Shown here: one piece after another, positions 46,444-57,336 of the stretch
How the letters are laid out: each line of letters starts with the position of its first letter
Position numbering within the stretch: the stretch's first letter is position 1
Origin: Actinomadura sp. WMMA1423
Lineage (GTDB): Bacteria > Actinomycetota > Actinomycetes > Streptosporangiales > Streptosporangiaceae
Direction of reading: 5' to 3'
NCBI RefSeq assembly: GCF_006547145.1
Contig: NZ_CP041244.1
Coordinates: 186,001 to 250,000, forward strand
DNA: 64,000 nucleotides
Made by a program: the position numbers and the translations under genes
The notes under the pieces: model-generated
Told to the model about the DNA's origin: nothing
Database searches by the model: none
Seen by the model: the letters and a program-made list of their open reading frames with translations, nothing else

Positions 46444-47108
46444 TCCGGACATTGCTCGCCGACGACGAGGCGATGATCCGCGCGGGCGTGCGCGCGATCC
46501 TGACCGCCGACCCCGGCATCGAGGTGGTCGCCGAGGCCGCCGACGGGCGCGAGGCCGTCGAGCTGACCCTGCGGCACCGGCCCGAGGTCGCCCTCCTGGA
46601 CATCCGCATGCCCCGCCTGGACGGCCTCGCCGCCGCCGCCGAACTGCGCCGCGCCGCACCCGCCACCGGCGTCATCATGCTCACCACCTTCGGCGAGGAC
46701 GAGTACATCGCCCGCGCCCTGGCCGGCGGCGCCGGCGGCTTCCTGCTCAAGTCCGGCGACCCCCGCGAGCTGATCGCCGGGGTCCGCGCCGTCGCCGGCG
46801 GCGCCGCCTACCTGTCCCCGAAGGTCGCCCACCGCGTCATCACCCGGCTCGGCGGCGGCCGCCTGGAGGGCCGCGCCCGCGCCAGCCGGCGCGCCGCCGC
46901 GCTCACCCCCCGCGAACGCGACGTGCTGGCGCTGCTCGGCGCGGGCCTGTCCAACGCCGAGATCGGCGCGCGCCTCCACGTCGTCGAAGGCACCGTCAAG
47001 GCCTACGTCAGCGCGATCCTGACCCGCCTGGACCTGCGCAACCGCGTCCAGGCCGCCGTGCTCGCCTACCAGGCAGGCCTCGTCGACGACCCCGACGACA
47101 CCCCCTGA
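46440..47108 (+). CDS. NarL/LuxR-family response regulator
   Basis: A 222-residue regulator paired with the kinase just upstream. Receiver: TLLADDEAMIRAGVRAILTA, Asp in ALLDIRMPRLDG, then FLLKSGDP. HTH: LTPRERDVLALLGAGLSNAE with VEGTVKAYVSAIL. GTG at 46440 overlaps the kinase stop. It converges on an ABC exporter operon that may be a target. Confidence 0.93.
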   Translation: MIRTLLADDEAMIRAGVRAILTADPGIEVVAEAADGREAVELTLRHRPEVALLDIRMPRLDGLAAAAELRRAAPATGVIMLTTFGEDEYIARALAGGAGGFLLKSGDPRELIAGVRAVAGGAAYLSPKVAHRVITRLGGGRLEGRARASRRAAALTPRERDVLALLGAGLSNAEIGARLHVVEGTVKAYVSAILTRLDLRNRVQAAVLAYQAGLVDDPDDTP

Positions 47109-47125
47109 CCCGCCCCGGGGTCAGG
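47104..47125. terminator. Hairpin overlapping both convergent stops
   Basis: CCTGACCC, loop GCCCCG, GGGTCAGG form a perfect stem. It includes the response-regulator stop and the permease stop, which lie 12 bp apart. Confidence 0.6.
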
Positions 47126-47933
47126 CGTCGCGGCGGCGCAGCACCACCACCCCGCCGCACAGCGCCGCCGCCGTCCACGCCGCCAGGATCGCCAGCCCCA
47201 CCGCCTGCGGATACGGGCCGCCCCCGGACATGAAGTACCGGCCGGCGGTGCTGGGCATCGAGTCCGTCACCCGCCGCGCGAGCCCCGCCTCGTCCCCGGC
47301 GCCCAGCAGCATCGGCGCCACCATCAGGAACAGGAACGCCGCCGTCAGCGACGCCGCCGTGCTGCGCAGCACCGCCCCGACCGCCAGCACCAGCACGGCC
47401 ACCAGCGCCAGGTACACCCCGGACTGCAGCGCGTCGGCCGCGAACTCCCCGGCGCGCAGCCGCCCCCACCACCCGAGGGCCGGACCGGCGACCACGGTCC
47501 CGGCCGCGTTCAACACGACCCCGAGCGGGAACGCCACCGCCGCGACCACCGCCGCCTTGGCGCCCAGCATCCGGCCCCGCGGCGGCACCCACTGCAGCGT
47601 CGCCCGGATGCTGCCCGTCGCGTACTCGCCGGTGACCACCAGGATCGCCAGGGCCAGCACCACGAACTGGACCATGTCCAGCGCCCCGACCGCCACGCCG
47701 CTCACCGACACCACGCCCATGTCGTCGCCGGGCAGCGCGTTGGTGTTGTTGGACACCGTCGAGGTCGCCAGCGTGAACGCCATCACCGCCATCAGCGCCA
47801 CCGCCGACGCCAGCCCCCACCAGGTGGACCGCACCGACCACAGCTTCGTCCACTCCGCGGCGACCGCGCCGCGCCACCCGCCGCCCCTGGCCGCCCGGGC
47901 GCCGCCGCCCGTCCGGACTCCGGTGACCGCCAT
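47121..47933 (-). CDS. ABC transporter permease
   Basis: A 270-residue ABC-2-type permease with six hydrophobic segments. AAEWTKLWSVRSTWW is the usual N-terminal amphipathic start, and TGEYATGSIRATLQWVP is a common ABC-2 motif. It is paired with the ATPase whose stop lies 3 bp upstream. Together they form an exporter, probably for lipids, drugs or peptides. Confidence 0.9.
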   Translation of the reverse strand: MAVTGVRTGGGARAARGGGWRGAVAAEWTKLWSVRSTWWGLASAVALMAVMAFTLATSTVSNNTNALPGDDMGVVSVSGVAVGALDMVQFVVLALAILVVTGEYATGSIRATLQWVPPRGRMLGAKAAVVAAVAFPLGVVLNAAGTVVAGPALGWWGRLRAGEFAADALQSGVYLALVAVLVLAVGAVLRSTAASLTAAFLFLMVAPMLLGAGDEAGLARRVTDSMPSTAGRYFMSGGGPYPQAVGLAILAAWTAAALCGGVVVLRRRDA

Positions 47934-47936
47934 CGC

Positions 47937-48854
47937 TCAGACCCCCGTCCCCGCCGCCGCGCCGAACTCCACGCTCGCGCCCGTCAACTCCATGTACGCC
48001 TCCTCCAGGGACGCCTGCACCGCGCCCAGCTCCAGCACCGGCGCCCCCGCCTCGAACGCGACCAGCCCGACGCGCTCCACGGCCAGCCCCGCCACCCGCA
48101 GCTCCTCCTCGCCGACGCGCCGCACCCGCCCGCCCGCGTCCACCAGCCGCTCCGCCAGCGCCCGCGCGCGGGGGCTGCGGACCCGCACCTCGTTCCCCGA
48201 CCCCGCCGCGATCACCTCGGCCATCGGCGCGTCCGCCAGCAACCTGCCCTTGCCGATCACCGCCAGCCGGTCCGCGGTCAGCTGCATCTCGCTCATCAGA
48301 TGCGAGGAGACGAACACCGTCCGGCCCTGCGCCGCCAGCGACCGCATCAGCCGCCGCACCCACAGCACCCCGTCCGGATCGAGCCCGTTGACCGGCTCGT
48401 CGAACATCAGCACCCCCGGATCGCCGAGCAGCGCGCCCGCGATCCCCAGCCGCTGCCGCATCCCCAGCGAGAACGTCCCCGCCCGCCGGCCCGCGACCGC
48501 CTCCAGCCCCACCATCCCCAGGACCTCCTCCACCCGGCCCCGCGCGATCCCGTTGCTGCGCGCCATCGCCAGCAGATGCGCCCGCGCCGGCCGCCCCGGA
48601 TGCACCGCCCCCGCGTCCAGCAGCGCGCCCACCTCCCGCAGCGGATGCCGCATCTCCGCGTACCGGCGGCCCCCGACCAGCGCCTCGCCCGCGCTCGGAC
48701 GGTCCAGGCCCACCACCATGCGCATCGTGGTGGACTTCCCGGCGCCGTTGGGGCCGAGGAACCCCGTCACCTTGCCCGCCGCCACCTCCAGCGACAGCCC
48801 GTCCACCGCCGTCCTGTCCCCGAACCGCTTCGTCAGGCCCCGCAACACGATCAT
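47937..48854 (-). CDS. ABC transporter ATP-binding protein
   Basis: A 305-residue ABC ATPase. Walker A is GPNGAGKST, signature FSLGMRQRLGIA, Walker B VLMFDEPVNGLDP and H-loop SSHLMSEM. The C-terminal ~80 residues are a DrrA/CcmA-like extension. ATG 48854 (MIVLRGL) with GGAAGGGA is used; the longer upstream frame is low-complexity. It forms an exporter with the permease and may be controlled by a nearby two-component system. Confidence 0.92.
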   Translation of the reverse strand: MIVLRGLTKRFGDRTAVDGLSLEVAAGKVTGFLGPNGAGKSTTMRMVVGLDRPSAGEALVGGRRYAEMRHPLREVGALLDAGAVHPGRPARAHLLAMARSNGIARGRVEEVLGMVGLEAVAGRRAGTFSLGMRQRLGIAGALLGDPGVLMFDEPVNGLDPDGVLWVRRLMRSLAAQGRTVFVSSHLMSEMQLTADRLAVIGKGRLLADAPMAEVIAAGSGNEVRVRSPRARALAERLVDAGGRVRRVGEEELRVAGLAVERVGLVAFEAGAPVLELGAVQASLEEAYMELTGASVEFGAAAGTGV

Positions 48855-49053
48855 CAAGGTCCCTTCCGTCCTGCCGTCCCGAGCGACGCTAGGCAGCGGG
48901 GAAGGAGCCCCGCACCGGGCGGACGCCATCGCCGGCCCCCGACCTTCGTCCAGAACCCGGCACCCCGGACGGCGCAACGCGAACGGGCCGCCCCGGGCGG
49001 CGCCGAAGCACCACCCCGGACGGCCCGCGAAACCCGGCCCGCCGATCGAGCGG

Positions 49054-49815
49054 CTAGGGGAGGGGACCGCGCCGCGGCGGCACACCGCCCATCACGTCGG
49101 GCATCGTCACCGACGCGTCGTCCATCGGCGCGGCCGCGCCGGCCATCGGCGCCGCCGCGGCCCGCGGCCTCGGCGTCCCGAGCGGCACCCCGAGGCCCGG
49201 CCCCCGCACAGCGGACGGGCCCGGGCCCAGCAGCACCGCGCCCACCGCCACGCCCCGCATCGCCTCCACCAGCGGACGCAGCGCCAGAACCAGAACCAGC
49301 GCCACCGCGGGCGCCACCACGACGCCCACCAGGTACCCCGCCGCGACGTCATGCGGATAATGCACGCCCACGAACACCCGCGAGAACGCCATCAGCGCCG
49401 CCAGCGGCAGCACCAGCGGCGCCATCGCCCGCCACGCCACCACGATCGCCGCCGCCGACGCCGCCGCGATCGTCGCGTGGTTGCTCGGGAACGACCAGTC
49501 GCCCTGCGCCGGGCACGCCGCGATGTGCACCGCCCCCGCCACCGCGCGGCACGGCCGCTCCTCCTGGATGAAGCTCTTGGACACCTCGCTCACCAGATAC
49601 GCCGACACCATCGCGAACGGCGCCGCGAGCGCCAGCCCCATCGCCCGCGCGTCCAGGCCCCGCGCCCGCAACCAGCCCACGACGAACAGCACCGCGAACA
49701 GCAGCAGGCCACCGTCGGTGCCCACGTCCGCCGCCGAATGCACCCACGAAGGCGTGCCCTGCGCGAACTCGGTGATCTCCCGGTACAGGTCCGCGCTGAA
49801 ATCCGGCGCTCCCAT
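49054..49815 (-). CDS. PAP2-family phosphatase
   Basis: A 253-residue membrane phosphatase. The signature motifs are KSFIQEERPCR (KX6RP), PSNHA (SGH-type motif with Asn) and SRVFVGVHYPHDV (SRX5HX3D). These are the catalytic residues of lipid or undecaprenyl-PP phosphatases. The C-terminal ~55 residues are Pro/Ala-rich. ATG 49815 is preceded by GAGGGAGAG. DedA lies 110 bp away on the same strand; both concern membrane lipids. Confidence 0.88.
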   Translation of the reverse strand: MGAPDFSADLYREITEFAQGTPSWVHSAADVGTDGGLLLFAVLFVVGWLRARGLDARAMGLALAAPFAMVSAYLVSEVSKSFIQEERPCRAVAGAVHIAACPAQGDWSFPSNHATIAAASAAAIVVAWRAMAPLVLPLAALMAFSRVFVGVHYPHDVAAGYLVGVVVAPAVALVLVLALRPLVEAMRGVAVGAVLLGPGPSAVRGPGLGVPLGTPRPRAAAAPMAGAAAPMDDASVTMPDVMGGVPPRRGPLP

Positions 49816-49925
49816 GCTCTCCCTCACGCTCGCAGCGGCTTGTGCCCTTCATCTGTCAGACACCCGAAAGACCGCTGATGTTCACTCTCCGGCCATGGAG
49901 GGTTAAGCCTTTCACCTTAGAGGGA

Positions 49926-50603
49926 TCACTCGCCGGGCAATGGCCCCACTCGCACACCCGGCCCCCGCTCGACCGCCCCGCGCCCCGCCCGCCCCGCCTC
50001 CCCGGCACCACGGCGCCGTCGGCGCGCCAACCGCACGCCCTCCACCGCCGCCGTCACCCCCAGCGCCAGCCCGAGCCCGACCGCCACGCCCTTCAGCGGA
50101 TCGTCCTCGAACGCCACCCCGCCCACATATCCGAGCAACGCCCCGTACACGCCCCACGACACCGCCGCCACCGCCGCGAACAGCGAAAACGACCGCAGCC
50201 GGAACCCGACCGCGCCCATCGTCACCGTCACCGCGGTCCGCCCGCCCGGCACGTACCGCGCCACCACCAGGATCAGCCCGCCCCGCTCGGCCAGCGTCCG
50301 CCGCGCCCACCCCAGCGCCCCGTGCCGCCGCGTCCCCGGCCGGGCGCCCCGCACCAGCCGCCCGCCCGCCCGGCGCCCCACCAGATACGACACGTGGTCA
50401 CCGACGAACGCGCCCAGCGCAGCCGACACCACCACCGGCGCCAACTCCGGCTGCCCCGACGCCGCGTACACACCCGCGGTGATCACCATGCTCTCGCTCG
50501 GCACCACGGGGAAGAACCCGTCGACCGCCGCCACCGCGAACAGCACCAGATAGAACCACGGCGACGTCACCGCCGTGTCGACCACACCCATCAGCTCGCC
50601 CAT
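49926..50603 (-). CDS. DedA-family membrane protein
   Basis: A 225-residue SNARE-associated/DedA protein. FFPVVPSESMVITAGVYAAS, then GAFVGDHVSYLVGRRAG and VARYVPGGRTAVTVTMGAVG are the conserved acidic and Arg/Pro motifs. DedA proteins flip undecaprenyl phosphate or other lipids. The C-terminus is Arg/Gly-rich. It lies upstream of the PAP2 gene in the same direction, and both could act in undecaprenyl recycling. Confidence 0.9.
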   Translation of the reverse strand: MGELMGVVDTAVTSPWFYLVLFAVAAVDGFFPVVPSESMVITAGVYAASGQPELAPVVVSAALGAFVGDHVSYLVGRRAGGRLVRGARPGTRRHGALGWARRTLAERGGLILVVARYVPGGRTAVTVTMGAVGFRLRSFSLFAAVAAVSWGVYGALLGYVGGVAFEDDPLKGVAVGLGLALGVTAAVEGVRLARRRRRGAGEAGRAGRGAVERGPGVRVGPLPGE

Positions 50604-50822
50604 GTGACGACGCTAAGTAACCGGCCCCCTCCGGCGGATCCCGCGAAAGGCCCTGTTCACCCCCCACTTTCGGCAGGGGGAACGCCCGCACCCTCAGAGC
50701 CAGGGACGACCCCGCCCTCACCCGCGAGGACCACCGCCGCACCGCCCGGCCCCGCCCCGGACACCGCCGCCGGCGGAAAACCGCTCGCGCCCCGCCCGCA
50801 CCTGCACCACACTTCACACCCT

Positions 50823-51461
50823 GTGGGACACCTGCACATCTTCGACATGGACGGCACCCTGCTGACCGGCACCACCGCCAACCTCGAGATCGCCCGCCAC
50901 CTCGGCACCCTCCCCGAACTCCGCGACCTCGAGGACCGCTTCGCCGCCGGCACCCTCGACACCCGCGGCTTCTCCACCGAGATCCACCGCCTGTGGCGCC
51001 ACCTCACCCCCGCCGTCGTCGCCACCGCCTACCGCGCCGCCACCTGGCTCACCGGCATCACCGACGTCTGCGCAGACATCCGCGCCCGCGGCGAGCACTC
51101 CGCCGTCATCACCATGTCGCCCGACTTCTTCGCCCACCACCTCCGCGGCCACGGCTTCGACCACGTCATCGCCTCCAGCTTCCCCCCGATGCCCTTCACC
51201 GGCACCCTCGACCCCGCCGGCATCCTCACCCCCGACGACAAGGTCCGCATCGCCGACGACCTCCTCGCCCGCCACCGCCTCACCACCGCCGAATGCACCG
51301 CCTACGGCGACTCCATGTCCGACGCGCCCCTGTTCCGCCACCTCGCCAACACCGTCGCCGTCAACGCCGACCACCACCTCGCCGACATCGCCGCCCTCGA
51401 CTACCGCGGCACCGACCTCACCGCCGCCTACACCCTCGCCCGCACCCTCCACCCCACCTGA
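50823..51461 (+). CDS. HAD-IB family phosphatase (SerB-like)
   Basis: A 212-residue HAD hydrolase. Motif I is HIFDMDGTLLTG, motif II the SAVITMS region, and motif IV AYGDSMSDAPLF. The cap and core match phosphoserine-phosphatase-like proteins. GTG at 50823 (VGHLHIF) is the closest start to motif I; a long upstream frame is low-complexity. It acts on a small phosphomonoester, not identified. Confidence 0.87.
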   Translation: MGHLHIFDMDGTLLTGTTANLEIARHLGTLPELRDLEDRFAAGTLDTRGFSTEIHRLWRHLTPAVVATAYRAATWLTGITDVCADIRARGEHSAVITMSPDFFAHHLRGHGFDHVIASSFPPMPFTGTLDPAGILTPDDKVRIADDLLARHRLTTAECTAYGDSMSDAPLFRHLANTVAVNADHHLADIAALDYRGTDLTAAYTLARTLHPT

Positions 51462-51523
51462 CCTCGACAAACCACCCAGAACAGTCGGCGTGCCGCCCCT
51501 CGCCCGCCCCCACCCCCGCATGA

Positions 51524-51529
51524 CACGAT
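51524..51529 (+). promoter_or_regulatory. Leaderless -10-like element for AraC gene
   Basis: CACGAT is 7 nt before the GTG at 51537. Confidence 0.3.
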
Positions 51530-51536
51530 CACACAC

Positions 51537-52007
51537 GTGACCAGCAGACCCGCCGCACCCCACCACCTGCGCGACCTCGCGCGACTGCGCCGCATCCGCG
51601 ACCGCATCGACCGCGAGTACGACCGCCCCCTGGACGTCGAAGCACTCGCACGCGGCGAGAACATGTCCGCCGGACACCTCAGCCGCCAATTCCGCCAGGC
51701 CTACGGCGAATCGCCCTACTCCTACCTCATGACCCGCCGCATCGAACGCGCCATGGCCCTCCTGCGCCGCGGAGACCTCACCGTCACCGAAGTCTGCTTC
51801 GCCGTCGGCTGCTCCTCACTCGGCACCTTCAGCACCCGCTTCACCGAACTCGTCGGCATGCCCCCCAGCACCTACCGCCGCCAAACCGCCGACACCGGCC
51901 CCGCCTCCTCCGGCACCGCCGCAGGCGTCCCCTCCTGCCTGGAAAAACAGGTCACCCGACCGATCAGGAATCGAGAAGCGCCCCCCGCACCGCCACCCCT
52001 AGCCTGA
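51537..52007 (+). CDS. Small AraC-family HTH regulator
   Basis: A 156-residue regulator with only the DNA-binding part. Two HTHs are visible: DVEALARGENMSAGHLSRQF with RQAYGESPYSYLMTRR, then GDLTVTEVCFAVGCSSLGTF. The tail contains KQVTRPIRNREA, which looks like a family-specific extension. It lies 79 bp upstream of a UvrA-like gene in the same direction and probably controls it. Confidence 0.88.
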   Translation: MTSRPAAPHHLRDLARLRRIRDRIDREYDRPLDVEALARGENMSAGHLSRQFRQAYGESPYSYLMTRRIERAMALLRRGDLTVTEVCFAVGCSSLGTFSTRFTELVGMPPSTYRRQTADTGPASSGTAAGVPSCLEKQVTRPIRNREAPPAPPPLA

Positions 52008-52086
52008 CCAACGTCCACCCGCACCCCAACCGCACCACCGATCGGGTAGACAGATCCCACTGCCGCGCCCGACACCTGGAGACACG

Positions 52087-54474
<2,388 letters not shown>

Positions 54475-54488
54475 CCCGCACACCACGA

Positions 54489-54516
54489 CGGCCGCGCAGG
54501 ACACCCTGCGCGGCCG
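54489..54516 (+). terminator. Hairpin terminator after UvrA-like gene
   Basis: CGGCCGCGCAGG and CCTGCGCGGCCG form a perfect 12-bp stem with ACAC loop, 14 bp after the stop and between convergent genes. Confidence 0.75.
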
Positions 54517-54541
54517 CCCCCTTCACCGACCCCCGACCACC

Positions 54542-55606
54542 TCAACCACCCCGCCGGCGCTCCACCGGACCCAGCAGCGGATGCACCCGCATCGCCGCCT
54601 CCAACTCACCCGGCAACTCATCGCGATACCGCCCCAGCGTCGACAGATCCGCATGCCCCAGCACCCGCCGCACCGCATCCATGTCCGTCGCCGCCGCCAG
54701 CAGATGCGTCGCCGTCGTATGCCGCAGCCCATGCGGCGTCACACTCCGCCGCCGCCCCGCATCCACCCGCTCCAGCACCCGGTCGATCACCCCCTGAACA
54801 TCACCCCGCGCCAACCGCCGCCCCCGCCACGACAACAACAGCGCCTTCGGCTCCCGCCCCCGGTCCAGCACCACCCGCCCCTCCGCCAGATACGCGTCCA
54901 GCACCTCCGCGACAGGCCGGGGGAGCGGCACATCACGCGTCCGCCCACCCTTACCGAAGATCCGCCAATACCGCGTCCCCCCGTTGACGAAGAAGTCCTC
55001 CACGTTCGCCGCCGTCAACTCCGACACCCGCGGCCCCACCGCCGCCAGCAGCAACACCACCAGACCGTCACGCAACTCCGTCCGCTGATCCGGACGCCGC
55101 CGCACCACCCCCGCACCCGGCGCCTCCACCAGATCCCGCGCCGCCCCCAGCAACCCCTCCGCCTGCTCCACCGTCAACGCACGCCGCTCAGCCCGCAGCC
55201 CGCCCCGCTCCTTCGGACGCACCGTCACCACCTGCATCGGATTCAGCTGCACCCACCCCGCCACCACCGCATGCCGGAAGAACGCCGACACCGAACGCCG
55301 GAACCGCGCCTGCGACGCCGCACTCTGCGACGGCGCACCCCCCGCCCCCGCGACCCGCGCCCCCCGGCGCCGCCGCTCATCGGGCTTGCGCGCGAACCTG
55401 AGCAGAACCTCATCGACGTCCTCACCCGTCAGATCGTCCAGCACCCGGTCCGCACCCGCCAGCGCCGCGAACGTCACCACATCACGCACGTACACCTCGG
55501 CCGACGACGGCGCCAGCGCACCCGTCGACGCCTTCGCACGCACCATCTCCGCATAGCGGTCCGCACACTCGGCCACGGACACGCGCTGAACATCGGCAGG
55601 ACGCAC
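54542..55606 (-). CDS. Tyrosine recombinase/integrase
   Basis: A 354-residue XerC/D-like recombinase. Residues ~1-130 are a SAM-like core-binding domain. The catalytic domain has all expected residues: Arg in VGPRVSELTAAN, Lys in FGKGGRTRDVPL, HxxR in HGLRHTTATH, His in LGHADLSTLG, and Tyr in GRYRDEL. GTG 55606 lies 7 nt after a minus-strand TAGCGT, so it is leaderless; the longer upstream frame is antisense to the divergent gene. It is not adjacent to an excisionase or tRNA. It could serve an element or gene inversion. Confidence 0.9.
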   Translation of the reverse strand: MRPADVQRVSVAECADRYAEMVRAKASTGALAPSSAEVYVRDVVTFAALAGADRVLDDLTGEDVDEVLLRFARKPDERRRRGARVAGAGGAPSQSAASQARFRRSVSAFFRHAVVAGWVQLNPMQVVTVRPKERGGLRAERRALTVEQAEGLLGAARDLVEAPGAGVVRRRPDQRTELRDGLVVLLLAAVGPRVSELTAANVEDFFVNGGTRYWRIFGKGGRTRDVPLPRPVAEVLDAYLAEGRVVLDRGREPKALLLSWRGRRLARGDVQGVIDRVLERVDAGRRRSVTPHGLRHTTATHLLAAATDMDAVRRVLGHADLSTLGRYRDELPGELEAAMRVHPLLGPVERRRGG

Positions 55607-55613
55607 CCGCGCG

Positions 55614-55619
55614 ACGCTA
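55614..55619 (-). promoter_or_regulatory. Leaderless -10 element for recombinase gene
   Basis: On the minus strand TAGCGT is 7 nt before the GTG at 55606. It is only 25 bp from the divergent -10 at 55645. Confidence 0.55.
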
Positions 55620-55644
55620 CCCCCCGCCACCGACAGAACCCCCG

Positions 55645-55650
55645 TAAGAT
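55645..55650 (+). promoter_or_regulatory. Leaderless -10 element for divergent gene
   Basis: TAAGAT is 7 nt before the ATG at 55658. Confidence 0.55.
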
Positions 55651-55657
55651 CGACAAC

Positions 55658-56116
55658 ATGGGGGAGAGGGAACTGTTCGACCAGGTCGGCGAGATCATCC
55701 GAGGATCCACCCCGCCCGCCCTCGGCCGCCCCCACGTCCAGGTACGCCACAACGGCGTCAAAGCCTGGTTCGGCGACCCCGCACCCCAGCGCGAGCACTA
55801 CGAGGCCCAGATCATCCCCGCCGCCATCGCCCCCGGCGCCCGCCACCACGCCATCGAGATCGGCTTCCACGCCGAACACCGCGACGAACCCGACAACCAG
55901 GCCGCCCTCACCCGCCTCCTCGCCACCGAGACCGCATGGCGCCCGGGCCTCGGCGACGAACCCCGGACCGGCGCCTTCCTCGGCCGCGACACCTGGCGCC
56001 GCATCTCCGAGACCTGGCCCGACACCGACCTCACCGCCCCCGACATCCCCTTCGACATCGGCGTCCGCCTCGTCGACTACATCCGCGCCCTGGAACCGCA
56101 CCGCCGGCGGGTATGA
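55658..56116 (+). CDS. Hypothetical protein divergent from recombinase
   Basis: A 152-residue soluble protein. It starts GERELFDQVGEIIRGSTPP and has KAWFGDPAPQREHYEAQIIP with HHAIEIGFHAEHRDEPDN, and ends near a TWRRISETWPDTD region. It has no known catalytic motif that I recognise. The promoter is leaderless and shared face-to-face with the recombinase, so the two may be co-regulated. Confidence 0.7.
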   Translation: MGERELFDQVGEIIRGSTPPALGRPHVQVRHNGVKAWFGDPAPQREHYEAQIIPAAIAPGARHHAIEIGFHAEHRDEPDNQAALTRLLATETAWRPGLGDEPRTGAFLGRDTWRRISETWPDTDLTAPDIPFDIGVRLVDYIRALEPHRRRV

Positions 56117-56153
56117 CCCCGGACACGCGCACACCCGACACGGGGGAGGGGCC

Positions 56154-56864
56154 GTGCTCATCGGCACATCCGGATGGCAGTACACCGACTGGCGCGACGT
56201 CCTGTACCCGCCCGGCCTCGCACAGAAGCGCTGGCTGCGCCACTACGCCGACACCTTCGCCACCGTCGAGAACAACAACGCCTTCTACCGCCTCCCCGCA
56301 CGCGAGACCTTCGAGCAGTGGCGCGACCACACCCCGCCCGGCTTCGTCATGGCGGTCAAGGCCAGCCGCTACCTCACCCACATGAAGCGCCTCAAGGACC
56401 CGGCCGAGCCGGTCGAGCGCCTCATGAACGCCGCCCGCGGCTTGGGGGACAGGCTCGGCCCCGTCCTGCTCCAGCTCCCGCCCACCCTGCAGGCCGGCAC
56501 CGACCGCCTCGCCGAGTGCCTGCGCAGGTTCCCGGACGACGTCCGCGTCGCCGTCGAACCCCGCCACCCCTCCTGGTGGACCGACGAGACCCGCCGGGTC
56601 CTGGAGCACCACGGCGCGGCCCTGTGCTGGGCCGACCGCCTCGGCGAGGCGCAGACACCCCTGTGGCGCACGGCCGACTGGCTCTACATGCGCTTCCACG
56701 AAGGCCCCGCCGAGCCCTGGCCGGAGTACGACGACGAGACCCTCCAGCGCCGGGCGGACGAACTCGGCGGGGGAGGGGACGGCTACGTCTACTTCAACAA
56801 CGACCCGGGCGGCGCCGCCGTCCGCAACGCCCTGCGCTTCACCGAACTCACCCGCAAGTCATGA
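56154..56864 (+). CDS. DUF72 (YecE) family protein
   Basis: A 236-residue DUF72 TIM-barrel-like protein. LIGTSGWQYTDWRDVLYPPG opens the family, with NNAFYRLPARETFEQWRDHT, RYLTHMKRLKDP, VAVEPRHPSWW and YVYFNNDPGGAAVRNAL. Biochemical role is unknown, although related to sugar-isomerase folds. GTG at 56154 matches the family N-terminus. Confidence 0.9.
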   Translation: MLIGTSGWQYTDWRDVLYPPGLAQKRWLRHYADTFATVENNNAFYRLPARETFEQWRDHTPPGFVMAVKASRYLTHMKRLKDPAEPVERLMNAARGLGDRLGPVLLQLPPTLQAGTDRLAECLRRFPDDVRVAVEPRHPSWWTDETRRVLEHHGAALCWADRLGEAQTPLWRTADWLYMRFHEGPAEPWPEYDDETLQRRADELGGGGDGYVYFNNDPGGAAVRNALRFTELTRKS

Positions 56865-57195
56865 CGCCCGGGGGAGCGGACCCGTGGACCACGGCACTCT
56901 CCGCGGAATGGCACCTCGACCCGGGCGTCAGCGCCAGCCGCACCTCGTCGCCGCCACTGTCGTCGACGAAGCGCCCAGCGCCTCGTCGCCCGGGCTGCCG
57001 GAACCAGTTGGGCACGGCGGGCAGACCGTCGGTGAGCTTGCGCGAGACCAGGTGCGGCGGCCCGAGCTCCTCGGGCACGTCATTGAGTAAGACGAACATC
57101 TCCACCTGACGAAAGGCCGGCGCCGTGCTGGGAACCAGAAGGGTGGGATTGAGGTAGTCGCGATGAAACCAGACAGAATCCAGCTTCTGTCTGGT
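56848..57195 (-). pseudogene. Fragment of phytanoyl-CoA dioxygenase (PhyH) family gene
   Basis: Reading the minus strand from 57195 to about 57001 gives a PhyH-like interior: FHRDYLNPTLLVPSTAPAF with the HxD iron motif, then FVLLNDVPEELGPPHLVSR and LTDGLPAVPNW. A stop (TAA at 57196-57198) lies immediately upstream. Nothing PhyH-like remains after NWF; the frame runs on to a stop at 56848 as unrelated residues. N- and C-terminal catalytic parts, including the second His, are missing. It is a remnant in the 472-bp gap between the DUF72 and NTF2 genes. Nothing else recognisable is seen in that gap. Confidence 0.7.
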
Positions 57196-57197
57196 TT
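57166..57197. repeat. Perfect palindrome at the PhyH fragment edge
   Basis: AAACCAGACAGAA, loop TCCAGC, TTCTGTCTGGTTT form 13-nt perfect arms at the 5' end of the remnant. The stem is AT-richer than the surroundings. It may be an operator, a recombination scar or a hairpin, and its function is unknown. Confidence 0.7.
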
Positions 57198-57336
57198 AAG
57201 GCGAAAAGGGGTAACAGTCTCGAGCGGAGGAGCGCGAGCGTCCACTCGACGCATTATGTGGGAGGTCATCGCCGCGGGGCTGAGGGCGCTGGCAGGGTTG
57301 CGTGCTTAACCGAACTCGCATCCACGGAGGCCGACC

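Noticed and set aside
57166-57197. Palindrome as a Rho-independent terminator.
   Set aside because: The stem is AT-rich and is followed by AAGGCG with no U-tract on either strand, so termination is unlikely.
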